39,280 bases of DNA from Limiplasma sp964504385 (GTDB taxonomy: Bacteria > Bacillota > Clostridia > Christensenellales > Aristaeellaceae), in the NCBI GenBank assembly GCA_964504385.1, contig CAZDEF010000017.1:1-39280 (forward strand), read 5' to 3'. Below, piece by piece: positions 30,320 to 39,127 of the stretch (positions are counted from its first letter, which is position 1; each line of letters begins with the position of its first letter). The notes under the pieces are model-generated. The model worked only from the letters and a program-made list of their open reading frames with translations. It did not search any database and was not told where the DNA came from. Position numbers and translations under genes: made by a program.

Positions 30320-31444
30320 TTATTCTTTTTCTTCCGAAAGACCCGAGTATTCCCGCGGCACCCGCGGCGTGACAGCCAGCAGCACTTCGTAGGAAATGGT
30401 CTGCGCCCATTGCGCCACATCTTCTGCGGTGATACCGTTCTGCCCTTGACGGCCGATGAGAACCACCTCATCGCCCACGCAGCATTCCGGAATGTCCGTC
30501 ACGTCTACCATGGTCTGATCCATGCACACGCGGCCCACAATGGGCGCGTACTGGCCGCGGATCAGCATTCGTCCACAGTTGGAGCAGGCGCGATGATAGC
30601 CGTCGCCGTAACCGACCGTCACCGTCGCCACACGCATATCACGCGGCGCGGTATAGCTGCGGCCATAGCCAATGGGCTCTCCCTTGGCGATGCTTTTCAC
30701 ATGCACCACCTCCGTCGTCCACGACAGTGCAGGACGGAAGGGAAGCGCCGTGGGGACAGGCGGATAGCCGTACAGCGAGATGCCCTGCCGCACCATGTCA
30801 AAGTTGGCTTCCGGCGCGATCAGACTCGCAGCGCTATTGGCCGCATGGGCTGGAACATCAAAGTAGCTCCGGAGCTTGCGGAAGCGCTCCAGCTGCTGCA
30901 GGGAAAACGTATTCAGCGCTTCCGGGCTTTCAGCATTATCCGCGTCGGCAAAATGCGTGTATACGCCTGTCGCCTTCACATGATCGGCTTTCTGCAGCGC
31001 ACGCGCCAGCGCCTGTGCTTCCTCACAGGTACGCAGACCGATACGGTTCATGCCGGTATCCAGTTTCACATGCACCAACGCATCCTTCCCCTGATGAGCG
31101 GCCTGCTGATCCAGCAGCTCCACCATTTCCGGCGTAAACACCGTCTGCGTCAGCTCATAGCGGATGGCCTCCTGCGCGGAGCGGGGCGTGGCGGCGCCAA
31201 GCACAAGGAGCTCCCCTGTCACACCGCCCTGGCGCAGCTCGATCCCTTCTTCCGGAATGGCCACTGCGAAGTGCGCCGCGCCGATATCCTGCAGCGCCCG
31301 TGCACATTCCAGCATGCCGTGGCCGTAGGCGTTGGCTTTCACGACTGCCATGACCTGCACATGTGCGGGCAGGCTTTCCTTCAAAAGCTGGTAGTTATCG
31401 CGGATGGCATTCAGATCGATCCGCACAAGGTTTTGCCTGAGCAT
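30320..31444 (-). CDS. alr: Alanine racemase
   Basis: The 374-residue PLP enzyme makes D-alanine for peptidoglycan. The PLP-binding lysine is in MAVVKANAYGHG near residue 35. The barrel has VHVKLDTGMNRIGL and THFADADN, and the C-terminal domain carries IGYGRSYTAPRDMRVATVTVGYGDGYHRACSN with the second catalytic tyrosine. VGRVCMDQTMVDVTD is also standard. The ATG follows GAGG by 8 nt. It has a promoter at 31471-31499 and heads an operon with the membrane protein, rsmD, coaD and the coiled-coil gene. Confidence 0.97.
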   Translation of the reverse strand: MLRQNLVRIDLNAIRDNYQLLKESLPAHVQVMAVVKANAYGHGMLECARALQDIGAAHFAVAIPEEGIELRQGGVTGELLVLGAATPRSAQEAIRYELTQTVFTPEMVELLDQQAAHQGKDALVHVKLDTGMNRIGLRTCEEAQALARALQKADHVKATGVYTHFADADNAESPEALNTFSLQQLERFRKLRSYFDVPAHAANSAASLIAPEANFDMVRQGISLYGYPPVPTALPFRPALSWTTEVVHVKSIAKGEPIGYGRSYTAPRDMRVATVTVGYGDGYHRACSNCGRMLIRGQYAPIVGRVCMDQTMVDVTDIPECCVGDEVVLIGRQGQNGITAEDVAQWAQTISYEVLLAVTPRVPREYSGLSEEKE

Positions 31445-31470
31445 CCCAGTCGCCTCGAATCCTTCACTTT

Positions 31471-31499
31471 ATGATACCACAAAACATAGCTGTTCTCAA
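31471..31499 (-). promoter_or_regulatory. Sigma-A promoter of the alr operon
   Basis: On the minus strand TTGAGA (31494-31499) and TATCAT (31471-31476) are 17 bp apart. The -35 box overlaps the stop codon of iorB, and no terminator lies between, so iorAB transcripts may read into alr. Confidence 0.75.
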
Positions 31500-32080
31500 C
31501 GTTCAGCTGCATGCAGCGCACGTCCGCGCTCAAATGCTGCCAGATTGGTAGCCAGCGTCTTGGCAGGCACACAGGCGGAGATGGCCTCGTCCCAAGCCTC
31601 TTTCGCGAAGGGAAGATGGCGGCTGAGCATACCCAGCAGCACCAGATTCAGCGCCTTCTGGCTGCCGCATTCCACCGCGATGGCCAGTGCATCAGCACAT
31701 TCCACCGTGCGGCCTTCCAGCACATCCAGCGGTTTTTCCGGGTACTGCATCGCACCGGTGATCACAGGCATGGGCCAGATCACCTGTGTGTTGACGATGG
31801 ACACGCCGCCTTTTTTCAGGAAGGACGCTGCGCGCGCCGCCTCCAGCTGTTCAAAGCTCAGCAGATAGTCCGCCTCGCCCGCTGCCACGATCGGCGAATA
31901 CACTTCTTCTCCCACACGCACATGGGTGATGACGCTGCCGCCGCGCTGGCTCATGCCGTGGACCTCGCTCACCTTTACACCGCAGCCAGTCTTCAGGGCC
32001 AGTCTGCCCAAAATCTTGCTGGCCAGCAACGTACCCTGACCGCCCACGCCAACGATGACCAGATCAAACTTTGCGTTCAT
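31496..32080 (-). CDS. iorB: Indolepyruvate ferredoxin oxidoreductase, beta subunit
   Basis: The 194-residue protein is the gamma-domain subunit of indolepyruvate:ferredoxin oxidoreductase, which with IorA turns aryl pyruvates from aromatic amino acids into aryl-acetyl-CoA and reduced ferredoxin. It has VIVGVGGQGTLLASKILGRL at the N-terminus, EVHGMSQRGGSVITHVRVG near residues 39-57, and ADYLLSFEQLEAARA. Length is normal. It starts 2 bp after iorA. The enzyme works in the anaerobic cytoplasm. Confidence 0.95.
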   Translation of the reverse strand: MNAKFDLVIVGVGGQGTLLASKILGRLALKTGCGVKVSEVHGMSQRGGSVITHVRVGEEVYSPIVAAGEADYLLSFEQLEAARAASFLKKGGVSIVNTQVIWPMPVITGAMQYPEKPLDVLEGRTVECADALAIAVECGSQKALNLVLLGMLSRHLPFAKEAWDEAISACVPAKTLATNLAAFERGRALHAAER

Positions 32081-32082
32081 CC

Positions 32083-33819
32083 TCAGGCCTCCTTACCGCA
32101 CTTGATGGCTTTGAAGGGACACACCTGTGCGCACATACCGCAGCCGTTGCACAGCGCGGGATTGATCACCACTTGCTTGCCATGGCGCTCAATAGCCGGG
32201 CAGCTGAGCTTCATGCAAGCGCCGCAGCCCTTGCAGCCATCGATCACATAGGGCGTCTTGGGCGTTTTGTCCAGCAGCGCGCAGGGGCGGCGGGCGATGA
32301 TCACGCTCACTTCTTCGCGAGCCACAGCCTGCTTGAGCGCCTCTTCCGTCGCCTTCAGGTCGAACGGATCCACAATGGCGATGTCCTTCACGCCGCAGCT
32401 TTCCACCAGCTTTTCAATATTGAGCTGCGGTGCAGGCTGGTTGTGGATGTCCTTACCGCTGGCCGGGTTCTGCTGATGACCGGTCATGCCGGTGATGCGG
32501 TTGTCCAGAATGATGACAGTGATGGTTTCCTGATTGTACACTGCGTCGATCAGCGAAGGAATGCCGCTGTGAATGAAGGTGCTGTCGCCCAGCACAGCCA
32601 CCGTGTGGCGGGAGAAATCCTTGCCCTGCGCACGCTCCGCGCCGCCAGCCATGCCGATGCTTGCGCCCATGCAAAGGCAAGCATCCATGGCGGACAGAGG
32701 GGCCAGCGCCGCCAGCGTGTAGCAGCCGATATCGCCCATCACGTTCAGGCCCAGACGGTTGATGCTGTAAAACACGCCGCGGTGCGGGCAGCCGGGACAC
32801 AGCACCGGCGGACGGGCCGGCAATCCCGCGTCGGCCTCTTCGGGCATGGCTGCACCGCAAAGCACGCAGCGCAGCTTCTCCACGCTCAGCTCGCCCTGAA
32901 TGCCCGTCAGGTTTTTCCCTTCGCAGGCAATTCCGGCGGCCTTGATGTCCTTTTCGATCAGCCCTTCCAATTCTTCAATGAGGATCAGCCGATCCACCTT
33001 GGCAGCGAAATCCGCGATCAGCGCCATGGGCAGTGGATACACCAAACCCAGCTTCAGCGTGCTGGCCTGAGGCATTGCATCGCGCACATACTGATAGCAT
33101 GCGCCGCTGGTGATGATACCCACAGCAGGATCGCGCATTTCCATGCGGTTGATCTCCATGGCATTTGCCTGCTTCGCCAGCACTTTTTCGCGTTCTTCCA
33201 CCACAGGATGACGCTTGCGGGCCATGGCCGGCATCATGACATATTTCATGGCGTTTTTCTGGTAATCGCGCAGCGGCACATCTGCGCGTTCTCCCAGCGT
33301 CACGGCGCTGCGCTGGTGGGCAATGCGCGTGGTAAGGCGCACAAAAACGGGCGAATCAAGCTGCTCCGCCATGTCAAAGGCCAGCTTGGTATATTCCTTG
33401 CACTCCTGACTGTCCGCAGGCTCCAGCATGGGAATATGGGCAGCGCGGGCATAATAGCGGCTGTCCTGCTCGTTCTGGCTTGAATGCATGGCAGGGTCAT
33501 CCGCGCAGACGATCACCATACCGGCGTTCACGCCCGTGTAGGCTGCCGTAAAAATGGGATCGGCCGCTACGTTTACACCCACATGCTTCATGCAGGTGAT
33601 GGAACGGCCACCCGCCATGGCTGCGCCAAACGCCACCTCGGACGCTACCTTTTCATTGGATGCCCACTGGCAGTTGATCTCCGGATACTTGGACAAAAAC
33701 TCCGTCACCTCAGTACTGGGGGTGCCGGGATAGCTGACAGCCACACGCAGCCCTGCTTCCCACGCGCCGCGCGCAACCGCCTCGTTGCCCAGCATCAACT
33801 GAGCTTCCGTATTCGCCAT
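32083..33819 (-). CDS. iorA: Indolepyruvate ferredoxin oxidoreductase, alpha subunit
   Basis: The 578-residue thiamine-diphosphate enzyme has the order pyrimidine domain (LMLGNEAVARGAWEAGLRV, YPGTPSTEVTEF), TPP domain (VLCPGCPHRGVFYSINRLG, then MGDIGCYTLAALAPL and GMAGGAERAQG), and two C-terminal [4Fe-4S] clusters, CKGCGACMKLSC and CNGCGMCAQVCPFKAIKC. This is the full IorA form. The ATG at 33819 follows AAGGAGG; the frame runs on upstream across the promoter. It lies 2 bp before iorB. It serves amino acid fermentation or reverse synthesis of aromatic amino acids. Confidence 0.97.
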   Translation of the reverse strand: MANTEAQLMLGNEAVARGAWEAGLRVAVSYPGTPSTEVTEFLSKYPEINCQWASNEKVASEVAFGAAMAGGRSITCMKHVGVNVAADPIFTAAYTGVNAGMVIVCADDPAMHSSQNEQDSRYYARAAHIPMLEPADSQECKEYTKLAFDMAEQLDSPVFVRLTTRIAHQRSAVTLGERADVPLRDYQKNAMKYVMMPAMARKRHPVVEEREKVLAKQANAMEINRMEMRDPAVGIITSGACYQYVRDAMPQASTLKLGLVYPLPMALIADFAAKVDRLILIEELEGLIEKDIKAAGIACEGKNLTGIQGELSVEKLRCVLCGAAMPEEADAGLPARPPVLCPGCPHRGVFYSINRLGLNVMGDIGCYTLAALAPLSAMDACLCMGASIGMAGGAERAQGKDFSRHTVAVLGDSTFIHSGIPSLIDAVYNQETITVIILDNRITGMTGHQQNPASGKDIHNQPAPQLNIEKLVESCGVKDIAIVDPFDLKATEEALKQAVAREEVSVIIARRPCALLDKTPKTPYVIDGCKGCGACMKLSCPAIERHGKQVVINPALCNGCGMCAQVCPFKAIKCGKEA

Positions 33820-33896
33820 ACAGGTTTCCTCCTTACAACCGCACCGCACGCAGCAAATGCATGCAAAGCGGAATGGGTATAGAATGAATAACTTAA

Positions 33897-33926
33897 AGTA
33901 TATCACAATCATGCACCAAAAAACAA
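33897..33926 (-). promoter_or_regulatory. Probable promoter of iorA-iorB
   Basis: On the minus strand TTGTTT (33921-33926) and TATACT (33897-33902) are 18 bp apart. The -10 box is good and the -35 box weak. The start near 33890 leaves about 70 nt before iorA. Confidence 0.5.
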
Positions 33927-33965
33927 CTGATGCCTCTATTTGAAATGCGTTTTGCGCAAAATCAA

Positions 33966-34012
33966 AAGCGGCTTCCCGAATGCCCCATCGCAGGGTGTTC
34001 GGGAAGCCGCTT
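33966..34012 (-). terminator. Terminator of the LPXTG surface protein gene
   Basis: AAGCGGCTTCCCGAA and TTCGGGAAGCCGCTT form a 15-bp perfect stem, followed on the minus strand by TTGATTTTGCG. It lies 9 bp after the stop codon of the surface protein gene. Confidence 0.88.
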
Positions 34013-34021
34013 ACATATGGT

Positions 34022-36988
34022 TTACTTGGTGGTTCTGCGCTTACGGCTCAGCATCACCATGCCACCGAGGGACAGCATCATCAGCATGGCCAGCAGGCCC
34101 AGCTGCGTGTTGTCGCCAGTCTTGGGCAGCTCGTGGTACGTATTCACCACCAGCCAGCCGTAGGGATCGTCCGGCATCTGCTGGATACCGCTTGCATACC
34201 CTGCGCCCAGCTCGTCCTCTGACACATGATAGACGATCTCGCGTCCGTTGGCGTACTTGTACAGGGGCTGACCGCTTGCTGTCTGCGTGAACGTGTGATA
34301 CCAGTTCTCGCTGCCGTCCAGCACCACACGGTTGACCTCCACACCGTCGGCATACAAACGGATGGTGACCGGCCGCATGTTGTTTTCGCTCACATGATCC
34401 CACGTCTTCCACACGCGGACGCTGACGGTCTCCGGCTCATGCGTATTGACGACCATCAGGTTGCCGTTGGCATCGGTGGTATAGGTGATGGCATAGTCCA
34501 GATCGCCAAAGGGTTTATCCGTAGAAGGCACATAGCGCCCGTTCTCGTCAAACGTGCCGAAGGCATGATACTGGCCGGAGCGGTCGGTATAGCCCACCTC
34601 CACAATGGAAGGCGTGCCTCGGCGGCCATCGTAGGAGAACTGCACAGAATAAAGGTTGCTGTTCACCTGCACCGTCACATCCTTGATGGCGTCCTGCGAC
34701 AAGAGCACGCCATCCACCAGCAGGGCAAACCGCACGCTCTGCGGGCGCACACCATCGCGGTCGTTGTCATCGTTCCACTGCTTGTAGGCAGTCAGGCTGA
34801 CCGTGTTGGGCTTGTACTCATAGCTGTTGACGATGCGTGCGCTGGCAGCATTGCCGCCCTTGAGCGTGACGGTATTGCCAACGCTCTCCGCGCCATCATC
34901 CACCTTGATGTAGATAACGCCTTCCTGATAGGTCCATCCATCGCTGGGAGTGGAAGCCGGATCCTTTTCCACAATGCGGTAGGTACCGTTCAGCAGGTTG
35001 TTGAAGGTATGGGACTCGTCCGCCTTGATCGTTACCTCCTCCACCAGCTCATACTGGCCGCTGCTTTCGTTCAGTTTCTGCAGCTGCACCGTAAAGGTAG
35101 GCGCAAAGTTGGGGTCTTTCCAGCCGCTTTCTGCTTCGATTTCCTTGCGCACCGTCAGGGAATTGTACTTCAGGTTGGCCAGATCATCCCAGTTGAAGCC
35201 GTTTTCGCTGATCACGTCGTAATTGATGGACAGTTCGTACTTCGTATCATTGGGCTGATAGTTTGCGGGCGTCTTGGTCTCCTGCAGCACATACTCATGG
35301 CCGGAAGGCAGATTGCTGAACGTTACCTTGCCATTGGCATCGGATTCGGCATAGAACGGGCCGATCTGCGTATCGCCCATATCGCGGGTGGTCGCTTCGA
35401 TATGCTGGCAGATGGAGCAGTTTGCTGCATCGTGCGTGAGGGTGAAGCCTACACCAGCGATGCCCGCACCCGTCGTGCCATCCTTCTTGTTGAATTCCAG
35501 TTCGCTCAGGTAGCCTTTCACCTCAGGCACATCAAACTTCGCCTTGCGGGTTTCGGAGAAGGTTTCCTTGCCGTCCTTCGTTTCCACCACACGGTAATAG
35601 AAATACGTTTCTTCGTTGGTGGGATAGTCCGCGTTCTCAACGAAGCTGCCGTCCTCATTGGTCAGGCGCACATAGTACTCGACCTCGTAGTCATAGTACG
35701 TTACGCCATCTACAGTGGTGACAACCGGTTCCGTCTTCAGGATGTTCCAAGTAAAGCCATCCTTGGTTTCCGTGACCGTCGAGGACTCCTGCGCAAGTCC
35801 GCGGAACTCGATCAGATCGCCCATCGGGTCGTTCGCCACCCACAGGCCCTCCGTCCCCTCAGTGCACACTTCGCGGATGGTTTTGAACATATCGTCATAG
35901 ATACCCACAAGCGACGAAGCATCGTCGCAGCTGGCATACTGACCGATATACGCCGAAGTGGTGCCTTGGCCGCTGATGTTTTTGGCCAGCCAGTTACGAT
36001 AAGCGGCAACCTCACTTGCGCTGCCGATGACGTACTCGCCGTCAGCATAGCAGTCGACCGTGGAATAGTTCCGGCCGGCATGCTTTTCCAGATACGTCTG
36101 AATGCTCTGGCTGCCAATATCTACGCCCACAGTGTGCACATAGATGCCGCTGCTGCGGATGGATGCCGCCTCGGTCTGGGCGCGAGTCGCGCCTTCGTCA
36201 CTGTAGTCCGTACCATAGGAGCAGGGCAGGTTCAGCTTGCGGTTTCGGAAACGATTCTCAACATTTCCCTCCGTGGGATAGCCGGTGATACCTGTCAGGC
36301 TGGTCATATCCTTGCTCGTGTCCGCATAAGTGGTGGGAAAGCCATCCGTGAGCAGGATAATGTGCTTGAACATCGCGCTGGACTGATCCAGCATATTATG
36401 CGCCAGCCGCAGGCCGCCTTCGATGTTGGTATAGCGGTCACTGCCGGCCGGCGCCACGATGGCTTCAATGGTATCGTGCACATAGTTGCTGCCCTTCGCG
36501 CTGAGCGCCTCTTTCGTCTGCAGAGGGATGACGGCGCTGGCATTAGAATTGAAGGTCACAACGCCAAGCTGACGTTCCACGCCCAGCTCGTCGTACTGCT
36601 CGCCAAGGAACTTGGCAGCAAAAGCCTGTGCGGCCTTTTTGGCGGATGCAATGCGCGTTTCGCCAGAAGCATCTGCGCTTCCGCTTCCTTCACCATACAC
36701 AGAGTTCATTGTGTTGGAAATATCCAGCACAAACACAATGGCCGTGTTGCCATACACCAATTCCGATATCGTCTTCTGGGTACGGACCTTCAGTTTGATC
36801 TTGAACAGGTTTTCCCATTCTGTGGGTTCCAGCGTCTTGCTCAATTCAAACCCATCTTCCCCCACTCTGTAAGCAGTGGGCTGACTGGCACGAACCAGCT
36901 GCCGTCCCGTAGTGGTCGAATCGGCAAACGCCGTCGACGCAAACAGAAGCGTCATGCAGACGAGATATGCTAGCAGCTTCTTACCCAT
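34022..36988 (-). CDS. LPXTG-anchored VWA/SpaA/Cna-B surface protein
   Basis: The 988-residue protein looks like a pilus tip or adhesin. A signal peptide covers residues 1-22 (LLAYLVCMTLLFASTAFA). A von Willebrand A domain spans about 80-375, with the metal site DISNT at 89-93 (Thr in place of the usual last Ser) and LLTDGFPTT at 212-220. SpaA-like domains follow at about 495-590 and 608-725, then Cna-B-type domains at about 728-850 and 853-951. Lys, Glu and Asn residues suited to isopeptide bonds are seen (VWKTW, VSEDE, VVNTY). The sortase signal LPKTGD is at 954-959, then a membrane segment and RKRR. Six Cys, including CSIC at 524-527, are unusual. It has its own promoter and terminator; no sortase gene is nearby. 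Confidence 0.94.
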   Translation of the reverse strand: MGKKLLAYLVCMTLLFASTAFADSTTTGRQLVRASQPTAYRVGEDGFELSKTLEPTEWENLFKIKLKVRTQKTISELVYGNTAIVFVLDISNTMNSVYGEGSGSADASGETRIASAKKAAQAFAAKFLGEQYDELGVERQLGVVTFNSNASAVIPLQTKEALSAKGSNYVHDTIEAIVAPAGSDRYTNIEGGLRLAHNMLDQSSAMFKHIILLTDGFPTTYADTSKDMTSLTGITGYPTEGNVENRFRNRKLNLPCSYGTDYSDEGATRAQTEAASIRSSGIYVHTVGVDIGSQSIQTYLEKHAGRNYSTVDCYADGEYVIGSASEVAAYRNWLAKNISGQGTTSAYIGQYASCDDASSLVGIYDDMFKTIREVCTEGTEGLWVANDPMGDLIEFRGLAQESSTVTETKDGFTWNILKTEPVVTTVDGVTYYDYEVEYYVRLTNEDGSFVENADYPTNEETYFYYRVVETKDGKETFSETRKAKFDVPEVKGYLSELEFNKKDGTTGAGIAGVGFTLTHDAANCSICQHIEATTRDMGDTQIGPFYAESDANGKVTFSNLPSGHEYVLQETKTPANYQPNDTKYELSINYDVISENGFNWDDLANLKYNSLTVRKEIEAESGWKDPNFAPTFTVQLQKLNESSGQYELVEEVTIKADESHTFNNLLNGTYRIVEKDPASTPSDGWTYQEGVIYIKVDDGAESVGNTVTLKGGNAASARIVNSYEYKPNTVSLTAYKQWNDDNDRDGVRPQSVRFALLVDGVLLSQDAIKDVTVQVNSNLYSVQFSYDGRRGTPSIVEVGYTDRSGQYHAFGTFDENGRYVPSTDKPFGDLDYAITYTTDANGNLMVVNTHEPETVSVRVWKTWDHVSENNMRPVTIRLYADGVEVNRVVLDGSENWYHTFTQTASGQPLYKYANGREIVYHVSEDELGAGYASGIQQMPDDPYGWLVVNTYHELPKTGDNTQLGLLAMLMMLSLGGMVMLSRKRRTTK

Positions 36989-37040
36989 AGATCACATTTC
37001 TCCCTTCAAATGCCACACATCTGAAATTTTGACGGAATGA

Positions 37041-37069
37041 ATTATAACGCATTTTTTACAATTGTGCAA
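37041..37069 (-). promoter_or_regulatory. Sigma-A promoter of the surface protein gene
   Basis: On the minus strand TTGCAC (37064-37069) and TATAAT (37041-37046) are 17 bp apart. The region upstream is strongly AT-rich (about 37060-37125), as in an UP-type element. The leader is about 45 nt. Confidence 0.78.
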
Positions 37070-37131
37070 CAAAAAGATGGAATTTAGATAAAAATAAGAA
37101 AAAGTTTATTTCATCAGTTTTTTGACCGACA

Positions 37132-37183
37132 ACGACAGGGAGCCACCACGCGTTCGTTCAAAAGCATGGCGGCTCCCTGTCGT
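37132..37183. terminator. Terminator-like hairpin between araB and the surface protein gene
   Basis: ACGACAGGGAGCC (37132-37144) pairs perfectly with GGCTCCCTGTCGT (37171-37183). The T-rich tail (TTTCTTT) is on the + side; the minus side, where araB transcription arrives, has no T-run. It probably still ends or stabilises the araB transcript. Confidence 0.6.
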
Positions 37184-37211
37184 TTCTTTACTATTTGCAG
37201 TAGTACAATGA

Positions 37212-38864
37212 TCAGTTTTCATTGTCTTTGGCATGAGAAGCAATTTCCTTCAAACGCTTCATCACATCATTTTCGCCACGACCAAAATAGTCATGCAGCC
37301 GCTTGTATTCCTGATAAAGCTGCTCATATACTGCCGCATTTTCCGCAATGGGCATATAGGCCGCATTCTTCACGCCGCCCATTGCACGCGCCGCGCACGC
37401 TGCATCGGGATATACGCCTGCGGCCACGGCGGCAAAGATGGCGCTGCCCATGGCGGGCCCCTGCGCCGCGTTGGCAATATGCACGGGCATGTTCAGCACA
37501 TCAGCATAAATCTGCATGGCCAGCGCGTTTTTCTGCGCCACGCCGCCGCTTGCATAGAAGGCATTCACCGGCACGCCGTTTTCGCGGTACGCTTCCAGAA
37601 TGACGCGTGCGCCATAAGCAGTGGCTTCGATCAGCGCACGGTAGATCTCCTCCGGCCGCGTTTGCAGTGTCATGCCCAGCATCATACCGGTCAGATCTGC
37701 ATCAGCCAGAATGCTGCGGTTGCCATTCCACCAGTCCAGCGCAAGCAATCCGCTCTCGCCCGGACGAAGCTGCGCCGCCTTTTCGGTAAGCAACACCTGC
37801 ACCGGCAAGCCGCGGCTTTCCGCCTCCTCGCGGACGGCGGCGTTCACACAAGTGCGTTCGAACCAATGGAAATGATCGCCAACACAGCTTTGTCCCGCTT
37901 CGTATGCCGCGTAGCCGGGCAGCACGCCGCCCTGCATCACGCCGCTCATGCCGGGCACCGGCACAGTCTTTTCCCCCATCACGATGTGACAGGTGGACGT
38001 GCCGACAATGGCCAACAGCTTTCCCGGCCCGTCAATGCCCACCGCAGGCAGGCACACATGCGCGTCAATGTTGCCGGTCGCCACCGGAATGCCCGCTTTC
38101 AGTCCGTAGCGTGCCGCCGCTTTTTCAGTGAGATGTCCTGCACACGCACCCAGCGGCAGGATCGGGCCGGAGACCTTCTCCTCCACCACATTCGCAAAGG
38201 CCGGATTCAGCTCTGCCAAAAAAGCCTTTTCCGGAAAACGATCCGTATAGAAGGACTTGTAACCCAAGCATCCCGCGCTGCGCGTCTGTCTGCCTGTGAG
38301 CTGCCACACCAGCCAGTCCACAGCCTCCACATAATGCGCCATCTCATGATAAACATCCGGCGCTTCCTCCATGATCTCCAGCAGTTTTGGAAAAAACCAC
38401 TCAGAGTTTACCTTTCCGCCATAGCGATCCAGCCACGGCTCACCGCGGCGGATGGCGGTTTCCGTCATGCGGTGCGCCTGCGCCTGTCCCGCATGATGCT
38501 TCCACATCATGACATAGGTATGCGGACGGCTCTGATACTCCGGTTTGAAGCACAGCGGCGTGCCATCGGCATCCACCGGCATCACTGTGGCCGACGTGCA
38601 GTCCAGCCCGATGCCGATGATATCCTCCGGGTCCACTGCCTTCACCAGCGGAGGGATCGTGGCGTCCAGCACATCCAGATAATCCTGCGGGTGCTGCAGC
38701 GCCCAGCCGCTTCCCAGCTTCGTGCCATCCGGCAGCTGCCGATCCATGATGGCATGGGGATAATCCAACTGCGCGGACGCGATCTCCCTTCCGTCGGCCA
38801 CATCCACCAGCACCGCCCGACCGCTGAGAGAACCATAATCGATCCCGATTGTATAAGCAGGCAT
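37212..38864 (-). CDS. araB: Ribulokinase (FGGY family)
   Basis: The 550-residue kinase phosphorylates L-ribulose in arabinose use. It has the FGGY N-terminal AYTIGIDYGSLSGRAVLVDV, the substrate region PEYQSRPHTYVMMWKHH, VATGNIDAHVCLPAVG, LLAIVGTSTCHIVMGEK, and LLALDWWNGNRSILADADL with the following MMLGMTLQTRPEEIYRALIE, which are marks of AraB among FGGY kinases. Near the C-terminus FYASGGVAQKN is the ATP site. The ATG follows GGAGGAAATCG. It is alone: no araA, araD, transporter or regulator is in the window, though its own promoter and a tRNA gene lie upstream. Confidence 0.93.
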   Translation of the reverse strand: MPAYTIGIDYGSLSGRAVLVDVADGREIASAQLDYPHAIMDRQLPDGTKLGSGWALQHPQDYLDVLDATIPPLVKAVDPEDIIGIGLDCTSATVMPVDADGTPLCFKPEYQSRPHTYVMMWKHHAGQAQAHRMTETAIRRGEPWLDRYGGKVNSEWFFPKLLEIMEEAPDVYHEMAHYVEAVDWLVWQLTGRQTRSAGCLGYKSFYTDRFPEKAFLAELNPAFANVVEEKVSGPILPLGACAGHLTEKAAARYGLKAGIPVATGNIDAHVCLPAVGIDGPGKLLAIVGTSTCHIVMGEKTVPVPGMSGVMQGGVLPGYAAYEAGQSCVGDHFHWFERTCVNAAVREEAESRGLPVQVLLTEKAAQLRPGESGLLALDWWNGNRSILADADLTGMMLGMTLQTRPEEIYRALIEATAYGARVILEAYRENGVPVNAFYASGGVAQKNALAMQIYADVLNMPVHIANAAQGPAMGSAIFAAVAAGVYPDAACAARAMGGVKNAAYMPIAENAAVYEQLYQEYKRLHDYFGRGENDVMKRLKEIASHAKDNEN

Positions 38865-38902
38865 TTACGATTTCCTCCGTTGCATAAAAGGCTAATGGTC
38901 AC

Positions 38903-38931
38903 ATTATACCGTTTTGTTGCCGCGCTGTCTA
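38903..38931 (-). promoter_or_regulatory. Sigma-A promoter of araB
   Basis: On the minus strand TAGACA (38926-38931) and TATAAT (38903-38908) are 17 bp apart. It begins 2 bp beyond the tRNA terminator. No clear AraR- or CcpA-type site was noticed. Confidence 0.72.
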
Positions 38932-38933
38932 TA

Positions 38934-38966
38934 CAAAAAACGCACTTGTCATTTGACAAGTGCGTT
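38934..38966 (-). terminator. Terminator of the tRNA-Gly gene
   Basis: AACGCACTTGTC and GACAAGTGCGTT form a 12-bp perfect stem with a 4-nt loop, followed on the minus strand by TTTTTTG. It lies directly after the tRNA. Confidence 0.9.
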
Positions 38967-38970
38967 GAAG

Positions 38971-39045
38971 TGGAGCGGTAGACGAGATTCGGACTCGCGA
39001 CATCCACCTTGGCAAGGTGGCACTCTACCACTGAGCTACTACCGC
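38971..39045 (-). tRNA. tRNA-Gly (anticodon GCC)
   Basis: The minus strand folds as a tRNA of 75 nt with encoded CCA. The acceptor stem is GCGGTAG/CTACCGC with discriminator T, the D arm contains AGTGGTAGA with G18-G19, the anticodon stem is CCACC/GGTGG around TTGCCAA, and the T stem is GCGAG/CTCGT. The anticodon GCC reads GGC and GGU. The T loop reads TCCGAAT, so position 55 is C instead of the near-universal U/pseudouridine. The gene has its own consensus promoter and terminator. Confidence 0.95.
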
Positions 39046-39070
39046 ATATGCTCCCCTTGAGTTCTTAGAT

Positions 39071-39099
39071 ATTATAACACCGTTTTTTGAAAATTGCAA
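39071..39099 (-). promoter_or_regulatory. Sigma-A promoter of tRNA-Gly
   Basis: On the minus strand TTGCAA (39094-39099) and TATAAT (39071-39076) are 17 bp apart. It lies 28 bp from the insertion-sequence boundary at 39128. Confidence 0.8.
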
Positions 39100-39127
39100 G
39101 CCATTTTGAAAAAAATTTGTTTTTTCT

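Noticed and set aside
34226..36973. A 915-codon open frame on the + strand opposite the surface protein gene
   Set aside because: It is a shadow caused by GC-rich codon bias in the true gene. It has no ribosome binding site or domain, and the minus strand frame has a signal peptide, VWA domain and LPKTGD signal.
37233..38981. A 582-codon + strand frame opposite araB
   Set aside because: It is His- and Arg-rich, without any motif, and lies fully opposite a clear FGGY kinase. It also runs into the tRNA gene.
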